A DNA stretch of 64,000 nucleotides, from contig NZ_KZ984440.1 in the NCBI RefSeq assembly GCF_003569915.1, forward strand, positions 186,001 through 250,000. Direction: 5' to 3'. The notes under the pieces are model-generated. The model was not told where the DNA came from. It did no database searches and was given only the letters and a program-made list of their open reading frames with translations. The DNA is from Comamonas testosteroni. GTDB lineage: Bacteria; Pseudomonadota; Gammaproteobacteria; Burkholderiales; Burkholderiaceae_C. How positions within the stretch are numbered: position 1 is the stretch's first letter; each line of letters begins with the position of its first letter. Below, piece after piece: positions 54,751 to 62,740 of this stretch. Both the position numbers and the translations under genes were made by a program.

Positions 54751-55509
54751 ATGCAGGATCAAGTACAGGAACGCCCCCAGACCAGCAAGGCTGCAGGCAA
54801 GGTGCTGCTGGAGGTCAAAGGCCTCAAGGTGGCTTACGGTGGCATTCAGGCCGTCAAGGGCGTGGACTTCGAGGTGCGCGAGGGGGAGCTGGTCTCGCTG
54901 ATCGGCTCCAACGGCGCGGGCAAGACCACGACCATGAAGGCCGTCACGCGCGGCCTGCCCATGGCCGACGGCGACATTCTCTATCTGGGCAAGAGCATCA
55001 AGAACAAGGGCGCCTGGGATCTGGTGGCCGAAGGTCTGGTCATGGTGCCCGAAGGGCGCGGCGTGTTTGCGCGCATGACGATCACGGAAAACCTGCTCAT
55101 GGGTGCCTACACGCGCAATGACAAGGCAGGCATTCAGGCGGATATCGAGCGCATGTTCGGCATCTTCCCGCGCCTGAAGGAGCGCAAGGACCAGCTGGCG
55201 GGCACCATGTCTGGCGGCGAGCAGCAGATGCTGGCCATGGCCCGCGCGCTGATGAGCCAGCCCAAGGTGCTGCTGCTTGATGAGCCTTCCATGGGCCTGT
55301 CGCCGATCATGGTGGACAAGATCTTTGAAGTGGTCAGCGATGTCTACGCCTTGGGCGTGACCATGGTGCTGGTCGAGCAGAACGCCAGCCGCGCGCTGGC
55401 TGTGGCGGACCGTGGCTATGTGATGGAGTCCGGCATCATCACCATGACCGGGCCGGGGCAGACCTTGCTCCACGACCCGCGCGTGCGGGCTGCTTACTTG
55501 GGCGAGTAA
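54751..55509 (+). CDS. livF: Branched-chain amino acid ABC transporter ATP-binding protein LivF
   Basis: Second ATPase subunit, 252 aa. Walker A GSNGAGKTTTMKA (about residues 52-64), VMVPEGRGVFARMTITENLL (about 98-117), signature MSGGEQQMLAMARALM (about 154-169) and Walker B LLLDEPSMGLSPI. A 17-residue polar N-terminal extension precedes the usual start of the domain. It is last in livHMGF. Two overlapping hairpins and a T-rich terminator follow. Confidence 0.95.
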   Translation: MQDQVQERPQTSKAAGKVLLEVKGLKVAYGGIQAVKGVDFEVREGELVSLIGSNGAGKTTTMKAVTRGLPMADGDILYLGKSIKNKGAWDLVAEGLVMVPEGRGVFARMTITENLLMGAYTRNDKAGIQADIERMFGIFPRLKERKDQLAGTMSGGEQQMLAMARALMSQPKVLLLDEPSMGLSPIMVDKIFEVVSDVYALGVTMVLVEQNASRALAVADRGYVMESGIITMTGPGQTLLHDPRVRAAYLGE

Positions 55510-55557
55510 CGCAAGGCCGCGCTGGGTTGGGGGGCGTTTCAGCCCCTGTGCATGGAG

Positions 55558-55595
55558 CGAATGAAGTCTGTTCATTTCGCTTCATGTACAGACTT
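55558..55595. repeat. Overlapping, mutually exclusive inverted repeats
   Basis: AAGTCTGT pairs with ACAGACTT; ATGAAG pairs with CTTCAT; and TTCATTTCGC pairs, with one bulge, with GCGAATGAA. The arms share bases, so the stems compete with each other. Confidence 0.55.
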
Positions 55596-55621
55596 AATTC
55601 CCCTCAAATCTTCGCCAGTGA

Positions 55622-55655
55622 CAAAAATATGACGTTTTGATGTCATATTTTTTTG
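55622..55655 (+). terminator. Rho-independent terminator of livHMGF
   Basis: AAAAATATGAC-GTTTTGAT-GTCATATTTTT followed by more T: an 11-base stem. AT-rich, but with a long T-tract. Confidence 0.8.
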
Positions 55656-55812
55656 TTTTATTTGATTCCTTTTTGTTTTTTTTTATTTCGTTATTACAAC
55701 TAGAAGAAATTTACATAGATTGAAAAGAAATTTTTAGAACGAAAGCGCGGCAGCTAAAAGGTGGCCGCAGCGCGATAATCCGCCATCTTTTGTTCTCTAT
55801 GCAGGGGCCGCA

Positions 55813-56175
55813 ATGAGCTGGTTGCAATCCATTCCCGTAAGTCTTCAGACCATTGTTTTGCTGGTGCTCAGCAATGTCTTTATGACGATTGCCTGGTATG
55901 GGCATCTGAAGAACCTGGCCACGGCACCCTGGTATGTGGCCGCACTCATCAGCTGGGGTATTGCTCTGTGTGAATACCTGTTGCAGGTGCCCGCAAATCG
56001 CATAGGCTACACCCAATTCAGCGTGGCCCAGCTCAAGATCATGCAGGAGGTGATCACGCTGTCGGTGTTTGTGCCGTTTGCGGTGTTCTATCTGGATCAG
56101 CCGCTGAAGTGGGATTTTCTGTGGGCGGGGCTGTGCATGGTGGGGGCTGTGTATTTTATTTTTCGTGGGGCTTGA
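55813..56175 (+). CDS. DUF486 / DMT-family small membrane protein
   Basis: Protein of 120 aa with four membrane segments. FMTIAWYGHL (about residues 23-32), ALISWGIALCEYLLQVPANR and GYTQFSVAQLKIMQEVITL are hallmarks of DUF486, placed in the drug/metabolite transporter superfamily. It resembles half a transporter and would have to form a dimer. The substrate is unknown. It stands alone. Confidence 0.9.
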   Translation: MSWLQSIPVSLQTIVLLVLSNVFMTIAWYGHLKNLATAPWYVAALISWGIALCEYLLQVPANRIGYTQFSVAQLKIMQEVITLSVFVPFAVFYLDQPLKWDFLWAGLCMVGAVYFIFRGA

Positions 56176-56302
56176 AGGGGTGTCTTTGATGCGCGCACAA
56201 ACGCACAAAGACTCAAGAGTAAACTTCGCTCCGTTTAAGCCGGGAACCATGCTGCGCCGCAGCGAGTCGCCTGGTTTCTTTTTTCCCCGGTAAGGAGCAT
56301 TC

Positions 56303-56950
56303 ATGCTGTTTGGCAAGTTATTGCCGCGCGAAGGTAATTTTTTCGAGATGTTCAACCAACATGCGGACCGCATTGTTGAAGCTGCACATGCCTTCTCGCA
56401 ACTCGTCGCTAACTATAACGACCCCCATCTGCGCGAAAAGTACAACGCTGACGTGGATAACGCCGAGCGCGCTGCTGACCGTGTGACGCACGATGTCAGC
56501 AAGCTGCTGCACAAGACGTTCATCACGCCTCTGGACCGTGAGCACATCCACTCCCTGATCAACACCATGGACGACGTGGCGGACCTGATTCAGGACTCGG
56601 CCGAGACCATGGCGCTGTATGACGTGCGTCATATGACGGACGAAATCACGCGACTGACGGACCTGTGCGTGCGCTGCTGCGAGCGCCTGCGTGATGCCGT
56701 GCGCATGCTGGACCGCATTGCCGACCCTGCCGTCGTGGAAGCTTGCGGCAAGACCTGCGAAGAGATCGACCGTCTGGAAGGCGATGCGGACCGCGTGATG
56801 CGCGCGGCCATGAGCAAGCTGTTCCGCGAAGAGCCCGATGTGCGCGAAGTCATCAAGCTCAAGGCCATCTATGAGCTGCTGGAAACCGTGACAGACCGCT
56901 GCGAGGACGTGGCGAACCTGATCGAGGGCATCGTCCTCGAAAATTCCTGA
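56303..56950 (+). CDS. DUF47 (PhoU-like) protein, phosphate transport regulator
   Basis: All-helical protein of 215 aa. The N-terminal FFEMFNQHADRIVEAAHAFS (about residues 13-32) and HKTFITPLDREHIHSLINTM (about 70-89) with DDVADLIQDSAETM match DUF47, relatives of PhoU that sit beside Pit transporters. It probably controls the activity of the adjacent transporter. A TAAGGAG ribosome site precedes the ATG, and pit starts 16 bases after its stop. Confidence 0.92.
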   Translation: MLFGKLLPREGNFFEMFNQHADRIVEAAHAFSQLVANYNDPHLREKYNADVDNAERAADRVTHDVSKLLHKTFITPLDREHIHSLINTMDDVADLIQDSAETMALYDVRHMTDEITRLTDLCVRCCERLRDAVRMLDRIADPAVVEACGKTCEEIDRLEGDADRVMRAAMSKLFREEPDVREVIKLKAIYELLETVTDRCEDVANLIEGIVLENS

Positions 56951-56966
56951 TTCGTAACGGAGTTCG

Positions 56967-57980
56967 ATGATGGAACCCGTACAGGCAGCCCTCTGGGTTG
57001 TTATTTTGCTGGTCGCCATGGCGCTGCTGTTCGATTTCATGAACGGCTTTCACGACGCGGCCAATTCGATTGCCACCGTGGTTTCCACCGGTGTGCTCAA
57101 GCCCACTCAGGCAGTGGCATTTGCGGCCTTTTTCAACGTGGTGGCAGTGTTCGTCTTCCACTTGAGCGTGGCTGCCACGGTGGGTAAAGGCATTGTTCAG
57201 CCCGGCATTGTGGACACGCACGTTGTGTTCGGTGCGCTGGCTGGCGCCATTGTCTGGAACGTCATCACCTGGATTTACGGCATTCCCAGCAGTTCCTCGC
57301 ATGCGCTGATCGGCGGCATCGTGGGCTCGGTGATTGCCAAGGCTGGTGCCGGAGCGCTGATTGCCAGCGGCATCTGGAAGACCGTGGCCTTTATCTTTGT
57401 CTCCCCCGTGCTGGGCTTTTTGCTGGGCTCGCTGATGATGGTGCTGGTCGCCTGGATCTTCCGTCGCACCAGCCCCAACCGTGTGGACAAGTGGTTCCGC
57501 CGTCTGCAGCTGGTGTCTGCCGGTGCTTACAGCCTGGGCCACGGCGGCAATGACGCGCAAAAGACCATCGGTATCATCTGGCTGCTGCTGATTGCCACGG
57601 GTTACGCCAATGCCGGTGACGCAGAGCCACCGCTGTGGACCATCGTGAGCTGCTATCTGGCCATCGGCATGGGCACCATGTTTGGCGGCTGGCGCATCGT
57701 GAAGACCATGGGCCAGAAGATCACCAAGCTCAAGCCTGTGGGCGGCTTCTGCGCGGAATCTGGCGGTGCGTTGACACTGTTCTTTGCAACCTTCCTGGGC
57801 GTTCCCGTCTCCACCACACACACCATCACCGGTGCCATCGTGGGCGTGGGCTCCACCCAGCGTGCCAGCGCCGTGCGCTGGGGCGTGGCAGGCAACATCG
57901 TCTGGGCATGGATTCTGACCATTCCGGCCAGCGCGTTCGTGGCATCGATTGCTTATTGGATCAGTCTGCAACTGTATTGA
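56967..57980 (+). CDS. pit: Low-affinity inorganic phosphate transporter (PiT family)
   Basis: Membrane protein of 337 aa with about ten segments. The two PiT signature repeats are visible: FDFMNGFHDAANSIATVVST (about residues 22-41) and HGGNDAQKTIGIIW (about 192-205). It takes up phosphate, normally as a metal-phosphate complex, with protons. Two adjacent ATGs (56967, 56970) are possible. It forms an operon with the DUF47 gene and ends near a repeat copy and a strong terminator. Confidence 0.94.
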   Translation: MMEPVQAALWVVILLVAMALLFDFMNGFHDAANSIATVVSTGVLKPTQAVAFAAFFNVVAVFVFHLSVAATVGKGIVQPGIVDTHVVFGALAGAIVWNVITWIYGIPSSSSHALIGGIVGSVIAKAGAGALIASGIWKTVAFIFVSPVLGFLLGSLMMVLVAWIFRRTSPNRVDKWFRRLQLVSAGAYSLGHGGNDAQKTIGIIWLLLIATGYANAGDAEPPLWTIVSCYLAIGMGTMFGGWRIVKTMGQKITKLKPVGGFCAESGGALTLFFATFLGVPVSTTHTITGAIVGVGSTQRASAVRWGVAGNIVWAWILTIPASAFVASIAYWISLQLY

Positions 57981-57996
57981 TGCAAATGCTCCTTAT

Positions 57997-58036
57997 TTAA
58001 TAGCTAACAACCTATATGAAATAAGGGCTAGAAGGC
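57997..58036 (+). repeat. Dispersed AT-rich repeat copy after pit
   Basis: TTTAATAGCTAACAACC, TATATGAAATAAGGGCTAG. Its core matches the copy at 37735-37785 (TATATGAAATAAGGACTAG) except for one base. Confidence 0.7.
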
Positions 58037-58046
58037 TAAAAAGCTA

Positions 58047-58076
58047 AAAGGCTTCGCATTGCGAAGCCTTTTTTCT
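58047..58076. terminator. Terminator between convergent pit and GGDEF-EAL genes
   Basis: AAAAGGCTTCGCA and TGCGAAGCCTTTTTT form a 13-base stem with almost no loop, flanked by A and T runs. Confidence 0.92.
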
Positions 58077-58090
58077 TGGGGCGCAATCTC

Positions 58091-59833
58091 TCAGGCCACT
58101 CTGCGATGCAGACCCACCTGCGGCAGATGCAGCAGAGGCTTGAGTTGGCTTGCCGGCACGGGGGCGCTGAACAAATAGCCCATGAAGTGCTGGCCGCCAT
58201 GCTGAATCAGCAGTGCTCTTTGCTCTAGCGTCTCCACGCCCGTGGCAATCAGCGTGACCTGCGAGCGCTTGGCCAGTGCCAGAGCGGCTTGCACAGCGGC
58301 CTCGCTGGCGTTGTTCGGGCCCAGGCGCTGCACCAGGGTCTGCGCCAGCTTGACCTGGAACAGTGGCAACTGGCTCAGCACTTCCTGTGTGCTGGCACCG
58401 GAGCCAAAGTCGTCCAGCGACAGGCGCACGCCCAACGCGCTCAGGCGGCTGAGCATCCGGGTCAGCTCGGCATTGGCTGGGTGCAGCGAGCTGGTGGACA
58501 GCTCCAGCACGAGCAAGGCCGGGTCGATGCCGGTCTGCGAAAGAATGTTTTCCAGTTGCTCGGCAAAGTCGCTTTGCTGCAGCTGTCTGGCGCTGATATT
58601 CACACTGACGGGCAGGTTGCCCAGCGCTGCCTCGTGCTTCCAGCGCGCCATCTGCTCGCAGGTGGCGCGAATGCTCCACAGCCCCAGCGGCACGATGATG
58701 TCGGACTCTTCGGCCACGGAGAGAAAGATGCTGGGCGGAACCAGACCGCGACTGGGGTGGCGCCAGCGCAGCAGCGCTTCCAGCCCCGTGGCCGTGCCTT
58801 GGGCAGAGTACTGGGGCTGGTACTGCATCTCGAACTGGCTCAGGCGCAGAGCCTCGCGCAACTCCTGCGCCAGGCGGATGCGGTCGGGCGGCAGAATGCG
58901 CTGCTCGGGCTTGAAGAAGTGCAGCCCGCGGTTCTCCTCATCGCGCAGGCGGTACATGGCGATCTCGGCCTGATTCAGCAGTTCGGTGGCCGAGCGCGAA
59001 TGCGGCCCGAACAGCGTGGCTCCCAGGTTGGCCTGCAGCTTGAGCGCCTTGCCGGCCACGACGTAGCTGGCGTTCAGGCTCTCCTGCAGGCGCTCGCTCA
59101 GGCGCTCCACCAGCAAGCAGGCCAGGTCCGGGTCGGGCGAGAGGTCGGAAACCATGATGACGAAATGCTCGGCATCCACATGCGCCACCGTGTCGCATAC
59201 GCGCATGCAGCCCAGCAGCCGCTGCGCAATCTCCTGCTGAAGCTTGTCGGCATGGTCGCCGCCTTCAAATTGCTGCAGCGCATGGTGAATATCCATGTCG
59301 ATGGTCATCAGGGCGCCGCGCCAGCCCGTGCGCTCGGACTGGATCATGGCCTGAGACAGGCGGTCCAGCAGCAGTCTGCGGTTGGGCAGATGGGTCAAGG
59401 CATCAAAAAACGCCAGATTGTCCGCGTCGTCGCCCTCGGTCACGATTTCCTTGCAAGTCAGCAGGCTGTAGCTGGCCGATACCGCATTGAGGGCCAGCAC
59501 CACTTTACGCCCATTGGGCAAAGTGGCTTCGGCGCTGGGCTGCTGGCGCGAGACCAGATTCAGATGGGCGTTGGCCACATCGCTGTGCTGGGCCATGCCG
59601 GTGGCCGCCTGCAGCAGGGTCTGTAGAGGCGCGCCGACCTTCAGGCCCTGGGCCAGCCAGGGGAAAAGCTGCAGATAGCCTTCGTTCCAGCGCTGCGCCC
59701 GATTTTGTGCATCGAGCAGCACAAAGCCACTGCTGGCCTGCTCCAGAATGCGGAACAGCTGTTCGCCATAGGCCCCGATCAGACTGGTGGCTGCGGGGAA
59801 CAGGGATTCGGTCTTGGCAGTAGGCGTGGACAT
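58091..59833 (-). CDS. PAS-GGDEF-EAL protein with degenerate catalytic motifs
   Basis: Protein of 580 aa: a PAS-like N-terminus (about residues 20-125), a GGDEF domain (about 140-300) and an EAL domain (about 320-575). The GGDEF signature reads DAEHF (about 215-219) and cannot make c-di-GMP by known rules. The EAL domain keeps the first Glu (EALLRW), the Asn and DDFG, but has VKLAQTL for KIDxSF, ATGVET for AEGVET and HFMGY for the usual Gln-Gly. It is therefore more likely a sensor or scaffold than an enzyme. No membrane segment. The ATG at 59833 has an AGAGG ribosome site. Confidence 0.88.
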   Translation of the reverse strand: MSTPTAKTESLFPAATSLIGAYGEQLFRILEQASSGFVLLDAQNRAQRWNEGYLQLFPWLAQGLKVGAPLQTLLQAATGMAQHSDVANAHLNLVSRQQPSAEATLPNGRKVVLALNAVSASYSLLTCKEIVTEGDDADNLAFFDALTHLPNRRLLLDRLSQAMIQSERTGWRGALMTIDMDIHHALQQFEGGDHADKLQQEIAQRLLGCMRVCDTVAHVDAEHFVIMVSDLSPDPDLACLLVERLSERLQESLNASYVVAGKALKLQANLGATLFGPHSRSATELLNQAEIAMYRLRDEENRGLHFFKPEQRILPPDRIRLAQELREALRLSQFEMQYQPQYSAQGTATGLEALLRWRHPSRGLVPPSIFLSVAEESDIIVPLGLWSIRATCEQMARWKHEAALGNLPVSVNISARQLQQSDFAEQLENILSQTGIDPALLVLELSTSSLHPANAELTRMLSRLSALGVRLSLDDFGSGASTQEVLSQLPLFQVKLAQTLVQRLGPNNASEAAVQAALALAKRSQVTLIATGVETLEQRALLIQHGGQHFMGYLFSAPVPASQLKPLLHLPQVGLHRRVA

Positions 59834-60014
59834 GGAACCTCTTGGAGCGAGCATGAGGCGAGCCAGACCATCCGAGTGCAAGCGATATCACGGCGGTCTG
59901 CAACCATCACAAGATGTTTGTAATGGTTGCATTGTGTGTTCACTGAAATGAAATGAGCGTTCAGCTGCCGTCAAAAATCGCAAAATTAGACTTTTGCTTA
60001 CAAATAAGGCGGTA

Positions 60015-60080
60015 TGCGGTCTCGCAAATTCAAGGGGAAACCCTTGGGTGAAAGACCGGGTCTCAAGGCTCCTACTGCGA
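60015..60080. ncRNA. Candidate structured RNA (three-way junction)
   Basis: On the plus strand TCGCA (60022-60026) pairs with TGCGA (60076-60080) to close two hairpins: CAAGGG-GAAA-CCCTTG (60031-60046, a GNRA loop) and AGAC-CGG-GTCT (60053-60063). Competing pairs also exist: CGGTCT/AGACCG and CCTTG/CAAGG. On the minus strand it would lie directly after the TM2-like gene and in the leader of the GGDEF-EAL gene. Expression is unknown; it matches no riboswitch class I could recall with confidence. Confidence 0.35.
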
Positions 60081-60557
60081 AATCTTGCGCGCTTCTTCCA
60101 CCTGATATTCGAAGTAGTGCTGAAAGCTGTAGGCAATGCTGGCCATCAGCACGGTCGCTCCCAGCATCAGTGACAGGCCTACGCCAAAAATCGTGCCCCA
60201 ATGTGTGCGTCCGGCATCGGCTTCTGCGGGCAGGCTGGGGTTGAAGCGCTGGTTCCAGGCCTGCTTGTCCATCAGCCCATACAAAATGGCGCGCAGTGCG
60301 CAGCCCGCCATCGTGAAGCCCAGCAGCGGAATCAGCACCCAACTGAGCTGATCGTCCTGCCCCAGTTGCTGCATGCGCTCGATGCCATAAACGCCCAGCG
60401 CGGTGGGTACAGGCAGCAGCCAGCCCAGCCAGTCGCCCAGCCCGTACAGGTAAAAGCGGTGCAGCCCCAGAGGCCCGCCAAGAAAAGCCAGCCAGGTCGC
60501 CATCGTCTTGCTTTTGGAGCTGGACGTCGAAGCAGGGGAGGATGCGGTACGGTTCAT
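60072..60557 (-). CDS. TM2-domain-like membrane protein
   Basis: Protein of 161 aa. After a Ser/Thr-rich N-terminus, ATWLAFLGGPLGLHRFYLYG (about residues 19-38) resembles the TM2 domain, a pair of membrane helices with a Gly-x-x-Gly-x-His-Arg-Phe-Tyr core. Two more membrane segments (about 74-98 and 125-146) follow. Function is unknown. The ATG at 60557 lacks a clear ribosome site; a TTG at 60596 would add 13 residues. It is on the same strand as the GGDEF-EAL gene, 238 bases upstream of it. Confidence 0.78.
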   Translation of the reverse strand: MNRTASSPASTSSSKSKTMATWLAFLGGPLGLHRFYLYGLGDWLGWLLPVPTALGVYGIERMQQLGQDDQLSWVLIPLLGFTMAGCALRAILYGLMDKQAWNQRFNPSLPAEADAGRTHWGTIFGVGLSLMLGATVLMASIAYSFQHYFEYQVEEARKISQ

Positions 60558-60710
60558 GGGCGGAGCAGGCAAAGCAGGGCGGGCAAAGGCGCTCAACCAT
60601 TATTCATGCAGTGCAGCATTTGGGACTCAGGGCAATTGCTGCCCAATCCCAAAGCGGCGGGTTTGCGCGGGCTGCTAAACGCGGGCATAGGCATGACTTG
60701 GAGAACTCGA

Positions 60711-60716
60711 TATAAT
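60711..60716 (+). promoter_or_regulatory. Candidate -10 box of the rpsP operon
   Basis: TATAAT 120 bases before the rpsP ATG. The expected -35 position reads TAGGCA, which is weak. The leader between it and the ATG has no obvious long hairpin. Confidence 0.5.
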
Positions 60717-60836
60717 GGCGGGTTTTACGGCGTGTCGCTGGCCGGGTGGTCATGTCGCGTGTCTCAAACGCTGTAAGAAAACTTGCGCAGTCGGCACATT
60801 TTTGAATGCTGGCTGTAACCACCCGAAGGAAAAATC

Positions 60837-61091
60837 ATGGTTGTTATTCGTCTCTCCCGCGGCGGCTCTAAGGCTCGTCCTTTCTACAACGTTGTTGTTG
60901 CTGACAAGCGCGTTCGCCGCGACGGTGCCTTCATCGAACGTCTGGGTTTCTACAACCCTAACGCTCGTGGCGCCGAAGAAGGCCTGCGCATTGCTCTGGA
61001 CCGCGTGACCTACTGGAAGAGCGTTGGTGCTCAAGCTTCTGATACGGCTGAACGCCTGATCAAGCAAGCTGCTGCAAAGGTTGCTGCCTAA
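60837..61091 (+). CDS. rpsP: Ribosomal protein S16
   Basis: Small-subunit protein of 84 aa: [20 protein letters not shown], then [20 protein letters not shown], typical for the family. A good AAGGAAA ribosome site precedes the ATG. First gene of rpsP-rimM-trmD-rplS. Codons are those of highly expressed genes (CGT, GGT, GCT), unlike most of the window. Confidence 0.98.
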   Translation: MVVIRLSRGGSKARPFYNVVVADKRVRRDGAFIERLGFYNPNARGAEEGLRIALDRVTYWKSVGAQASDTAERLIKQAAAKVAA

Positions 61092-61125
61092 TTTTTAGGT
61101 AGCTGCCCTCAAGGCACCTTATCAA

Positions 61126-61165
61126 AGCGGGTTCCGTTGGCTTGCCTGACGGAGCCCGTTTTTTA
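61126..61165 (+). terminator. Intra-operon terminator/attenuator after rpsP
   Basis: GCGGGTTCCGT and ACGGAGCCCGT pair (with one G-T) around an 11-base loop, followed by T6. It lies 35 bases after rpsP and 32 before rimM, so it should reduce expression of rimM and trmD relative to S16. Confidence 0.82.
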
Positions 61166-61196
61166 TTGAATTCGAAATTTCTCTCTGTTGATCGCC

Positions 61197-61766
61197 ATGA
61201 GCCACATGCCCATTCTTGCCGCCACAAGCCTGCCTGCCGATGCCATTGAAGTCGGCCGCATTGCCGATGCCTGGGGAATCAAGGGCTGGTTCAAGGTTCA
61301 TGCCTTCAGCAGTGCGCCAGAAGCACTGTTTGCCGCCAAGGACTGGTTTTTGCAGCCTCCAGAAAAAGGCGCCAAGCAGTTCACCGGCACCGTGGTGCTG
61401 CCCGTCAAGCAGGCCCGCTTTCATGCCGACACCATCGTCGCTACCTCGCTGGAAGTGGCGGATCGCAATGCGGCCGAAGCCCTGCGCGGTGCCCGCGTTT
61501 TTGTGGCACGCGAGCATTTCCCCAAGACGGAAGATGGCGAATACTACTGGGTGGACCTGATGGGCCTGTCCGTGGTCAACCGCGAAGGCGTGGACCTGGG
61601 CACGGTGCGCGATCTGATGTCCACCGGCCCGCAGACCGTGCTGGTGGTGGGTTATGAGCAGGACGGCAAGGAGCAGGAGCGCCTGATTCCGTTTGTCGAT
61701 GCCTATGTGGATTCCGTCGATCTGCCCGGCAAGAAAATCGTGGCCGACTGGCAGTTGGATTATTGA
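61197..61766 (+). CDS. rimM: Ribosome maturation factor RimM
   Basis: Assists 16S rRNA processing and late 30S assembly. The N-terminal domain has EVGRIADAWGIKGWFKVHAF (about residues 18-37) and ends near ARVFVAREHFP; the PRC-barrel domain has YYWVDLMGLSVVNREGVDLG (about 119-138) and ends VDLPGKKIVADWQLDY. The length is 189 aa from the ATG at 61197; the next ATG at 61206 is also possible, and neither has a strong ribosome site. Confidence 0.94.
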   Translation: MSHMPILAATSLPADAIEVGRIADAWGIKGWFKVHAFSSAPEALFAAKDWFLQPPEKGAKQFTGTVVLPVKQARFHADTIVATSLEVADRNAAEALRGARVFVAREHFPKTEDGEYYWVDLMGLSVVNREGVDLGTVRDLMSTGPQTVLVVGYEQDGKEQERLIPFVDAYVDSVDLPGKKIVADWQLDY

Positions 61767-61784
61767 GCGACCTCAGCTTTGTTG

Positions 61785-61818
61785 ATGCTATTTAAATAAT
61801 AGCTATAAGCGCTTTTCA
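61785..61818. repeat. Possible diverged repeat copy between rimM and trmD
   Basis: GATGCTATTTAAATAATAGC then TATAAGCGC. It also holds a GCTATT-TAAAT-AATAGC hairpin. It shares only the ATAGC-type ends with the repeat family, so membership is uncertain. Confidence 0.35.
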
Positions 61819-61821
61819 ATC

Positions 61822-62601
61822 ATGCGATTCGACATCATTACACTGTTCCCTGAACTGTTTGCCCCGTTTCTGGAAAGCGGGGTGACGCGCCGTGCCTACA
61901 GCTCGGGCCAGGTGGCAGTGCATCTGTGGAATCCGCGTGACTGGGCCGAAGGCAACTATCGCCGTGTGGATGACCGCCCGTTTGGTGGCGGCCCCGGCAT
62001 GGTGATGATGGCCGAGCCGCTGCAGCATTGCCTGGACGCGATTCGCGCGGCCCGTATCGAAGCCGATGCCCAGGAGCAGGCCGAGCCCGCGCCACTGGTG
62101 CTGTTCTCGCCCATTGGCACCACGCTCAAGCATGCGGTGGTGACGCAGTGGGCTGAAAGCCGTGGCGCAGTGCTGCTGTGCGGTCGCTACGAAGGCATTG
62201 ACCAGCGCTTTATCGACACCCATGTCACGCACCAGCTCAGTCTGGGGGACTTTGTGCTGTCCGGCGGCGAGCTGGCGGCCATGGTGCTGCTGGACTCTCT
62301 GGCGCGCCTGCAGCCCGGTGTGCTCAACGATGAAGGCAGCTTTCAGCAAGACAGCTTCAACCCTGCGCTCGATGGCCTGCTGGACTGCCCGCACTACACG
62401 CGCCCCGAAGTCTGGAATGGTCAGGAGGTGCCAGCAGCGTTGCTTTCTGGCCACCACGCCAATATCGAGCGCTGGCGCCGTGATCAGCGCCTGCGCATTA
62501 CGACGCAGCACCGTCCTGAGCTGATCGAGCAGGCTCGAAAACAAGGTCTGCTCAATGCCAAAGACGAAGGGTTTTTGGCAAAAATACCGACCAAGCTATA
62601 A
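61822..62601 (+). CDS. trmD: tRNA (guanine-37-N1)-methyltransferase
   Basis: Knotted SPOUT methyltransferase that prevents frameshifting by methylating G37. [20 protein letters not shown] starts the protein; [20 protein letters not shown] (about residues 51-70), [13 protein letters not shown] (about 120-132) and [17 protein letters not shown] (about 142-158) form the cofactor site. The length is 259 aa. It lies 55 bases after rimM. Confidence 0.97.
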   Translation: MRFDIITLFPELFAPFLESGVTRRAYSSGQVAVHLWNPRDWAEGNYRRVDDRPFGGGPGMVMMAEPLQHCLDAIRAARIEADAQEQAEPAPLVLFSPIGTTLKHAVVTQWAESRGAVLLCGRYEGIDQRFIDTHVTHQLSLGDFVLSGGELAAMVLLDSLARLQPGVLNDEGSFQQDSFNPALDGLLDCPHYTRPEVWNGQEVPAALLSGHHANIERWRRDQRLRITTQHRPELIEQARKQGLLNAKDEGFLAKIPTKL

Positions 62602-62648
62602 TCGTCGGTTCTTTGATCCTCTATCCGGCCGCTGCAAGGATTAGCAGG

Positions 62649-62670
62649 GCAGCTGCAAAGCTGCTTTTGT
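62649..62670 (+). terminator. Weak hairpin terminator between trmD and rplS
   Basis: GCAGCT-GCAA-AGCTGC followed by TTTTGT: a perfect six-base stem with a GNRA loop, 48 bases after trmD. A second stem, GCACC/GGTGC, follows at 62683-62698. It may be an attenuator or part of an L19 leader. Confidence 0.5.
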
Positions 62671-62740
62671 AATGCAGCCATGGCACCAATCCCGGTGCTT
62701 GCCAATTCTGGCGCGGACAAGATCAAGGTGGATGTAAATC

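Larger units (their letters stand above)
55510..55812. other. 303-base AT-rich intergenic region after livF
   Basis: No gene. It contains overlapping inverted repeats at 55558-55595, the terminator at 55622, and a very AT-rich stretch (about 55650-55740) with long T runs that stands out from the GC-rich surroundings. It could hold the promoter of the DUF486 gene. Confidence 0.6.

Noticed and set aside
60015-60080. Assignment of the structured element to the c-di-GMP (GEMM) riboswitch because of its GGGGAAACC segment and nearby EAL gene.
   Set aside because: The conserved flanking ACGCA-type and receptor segments are missing and the matching strand is opposite to the EAL gene.
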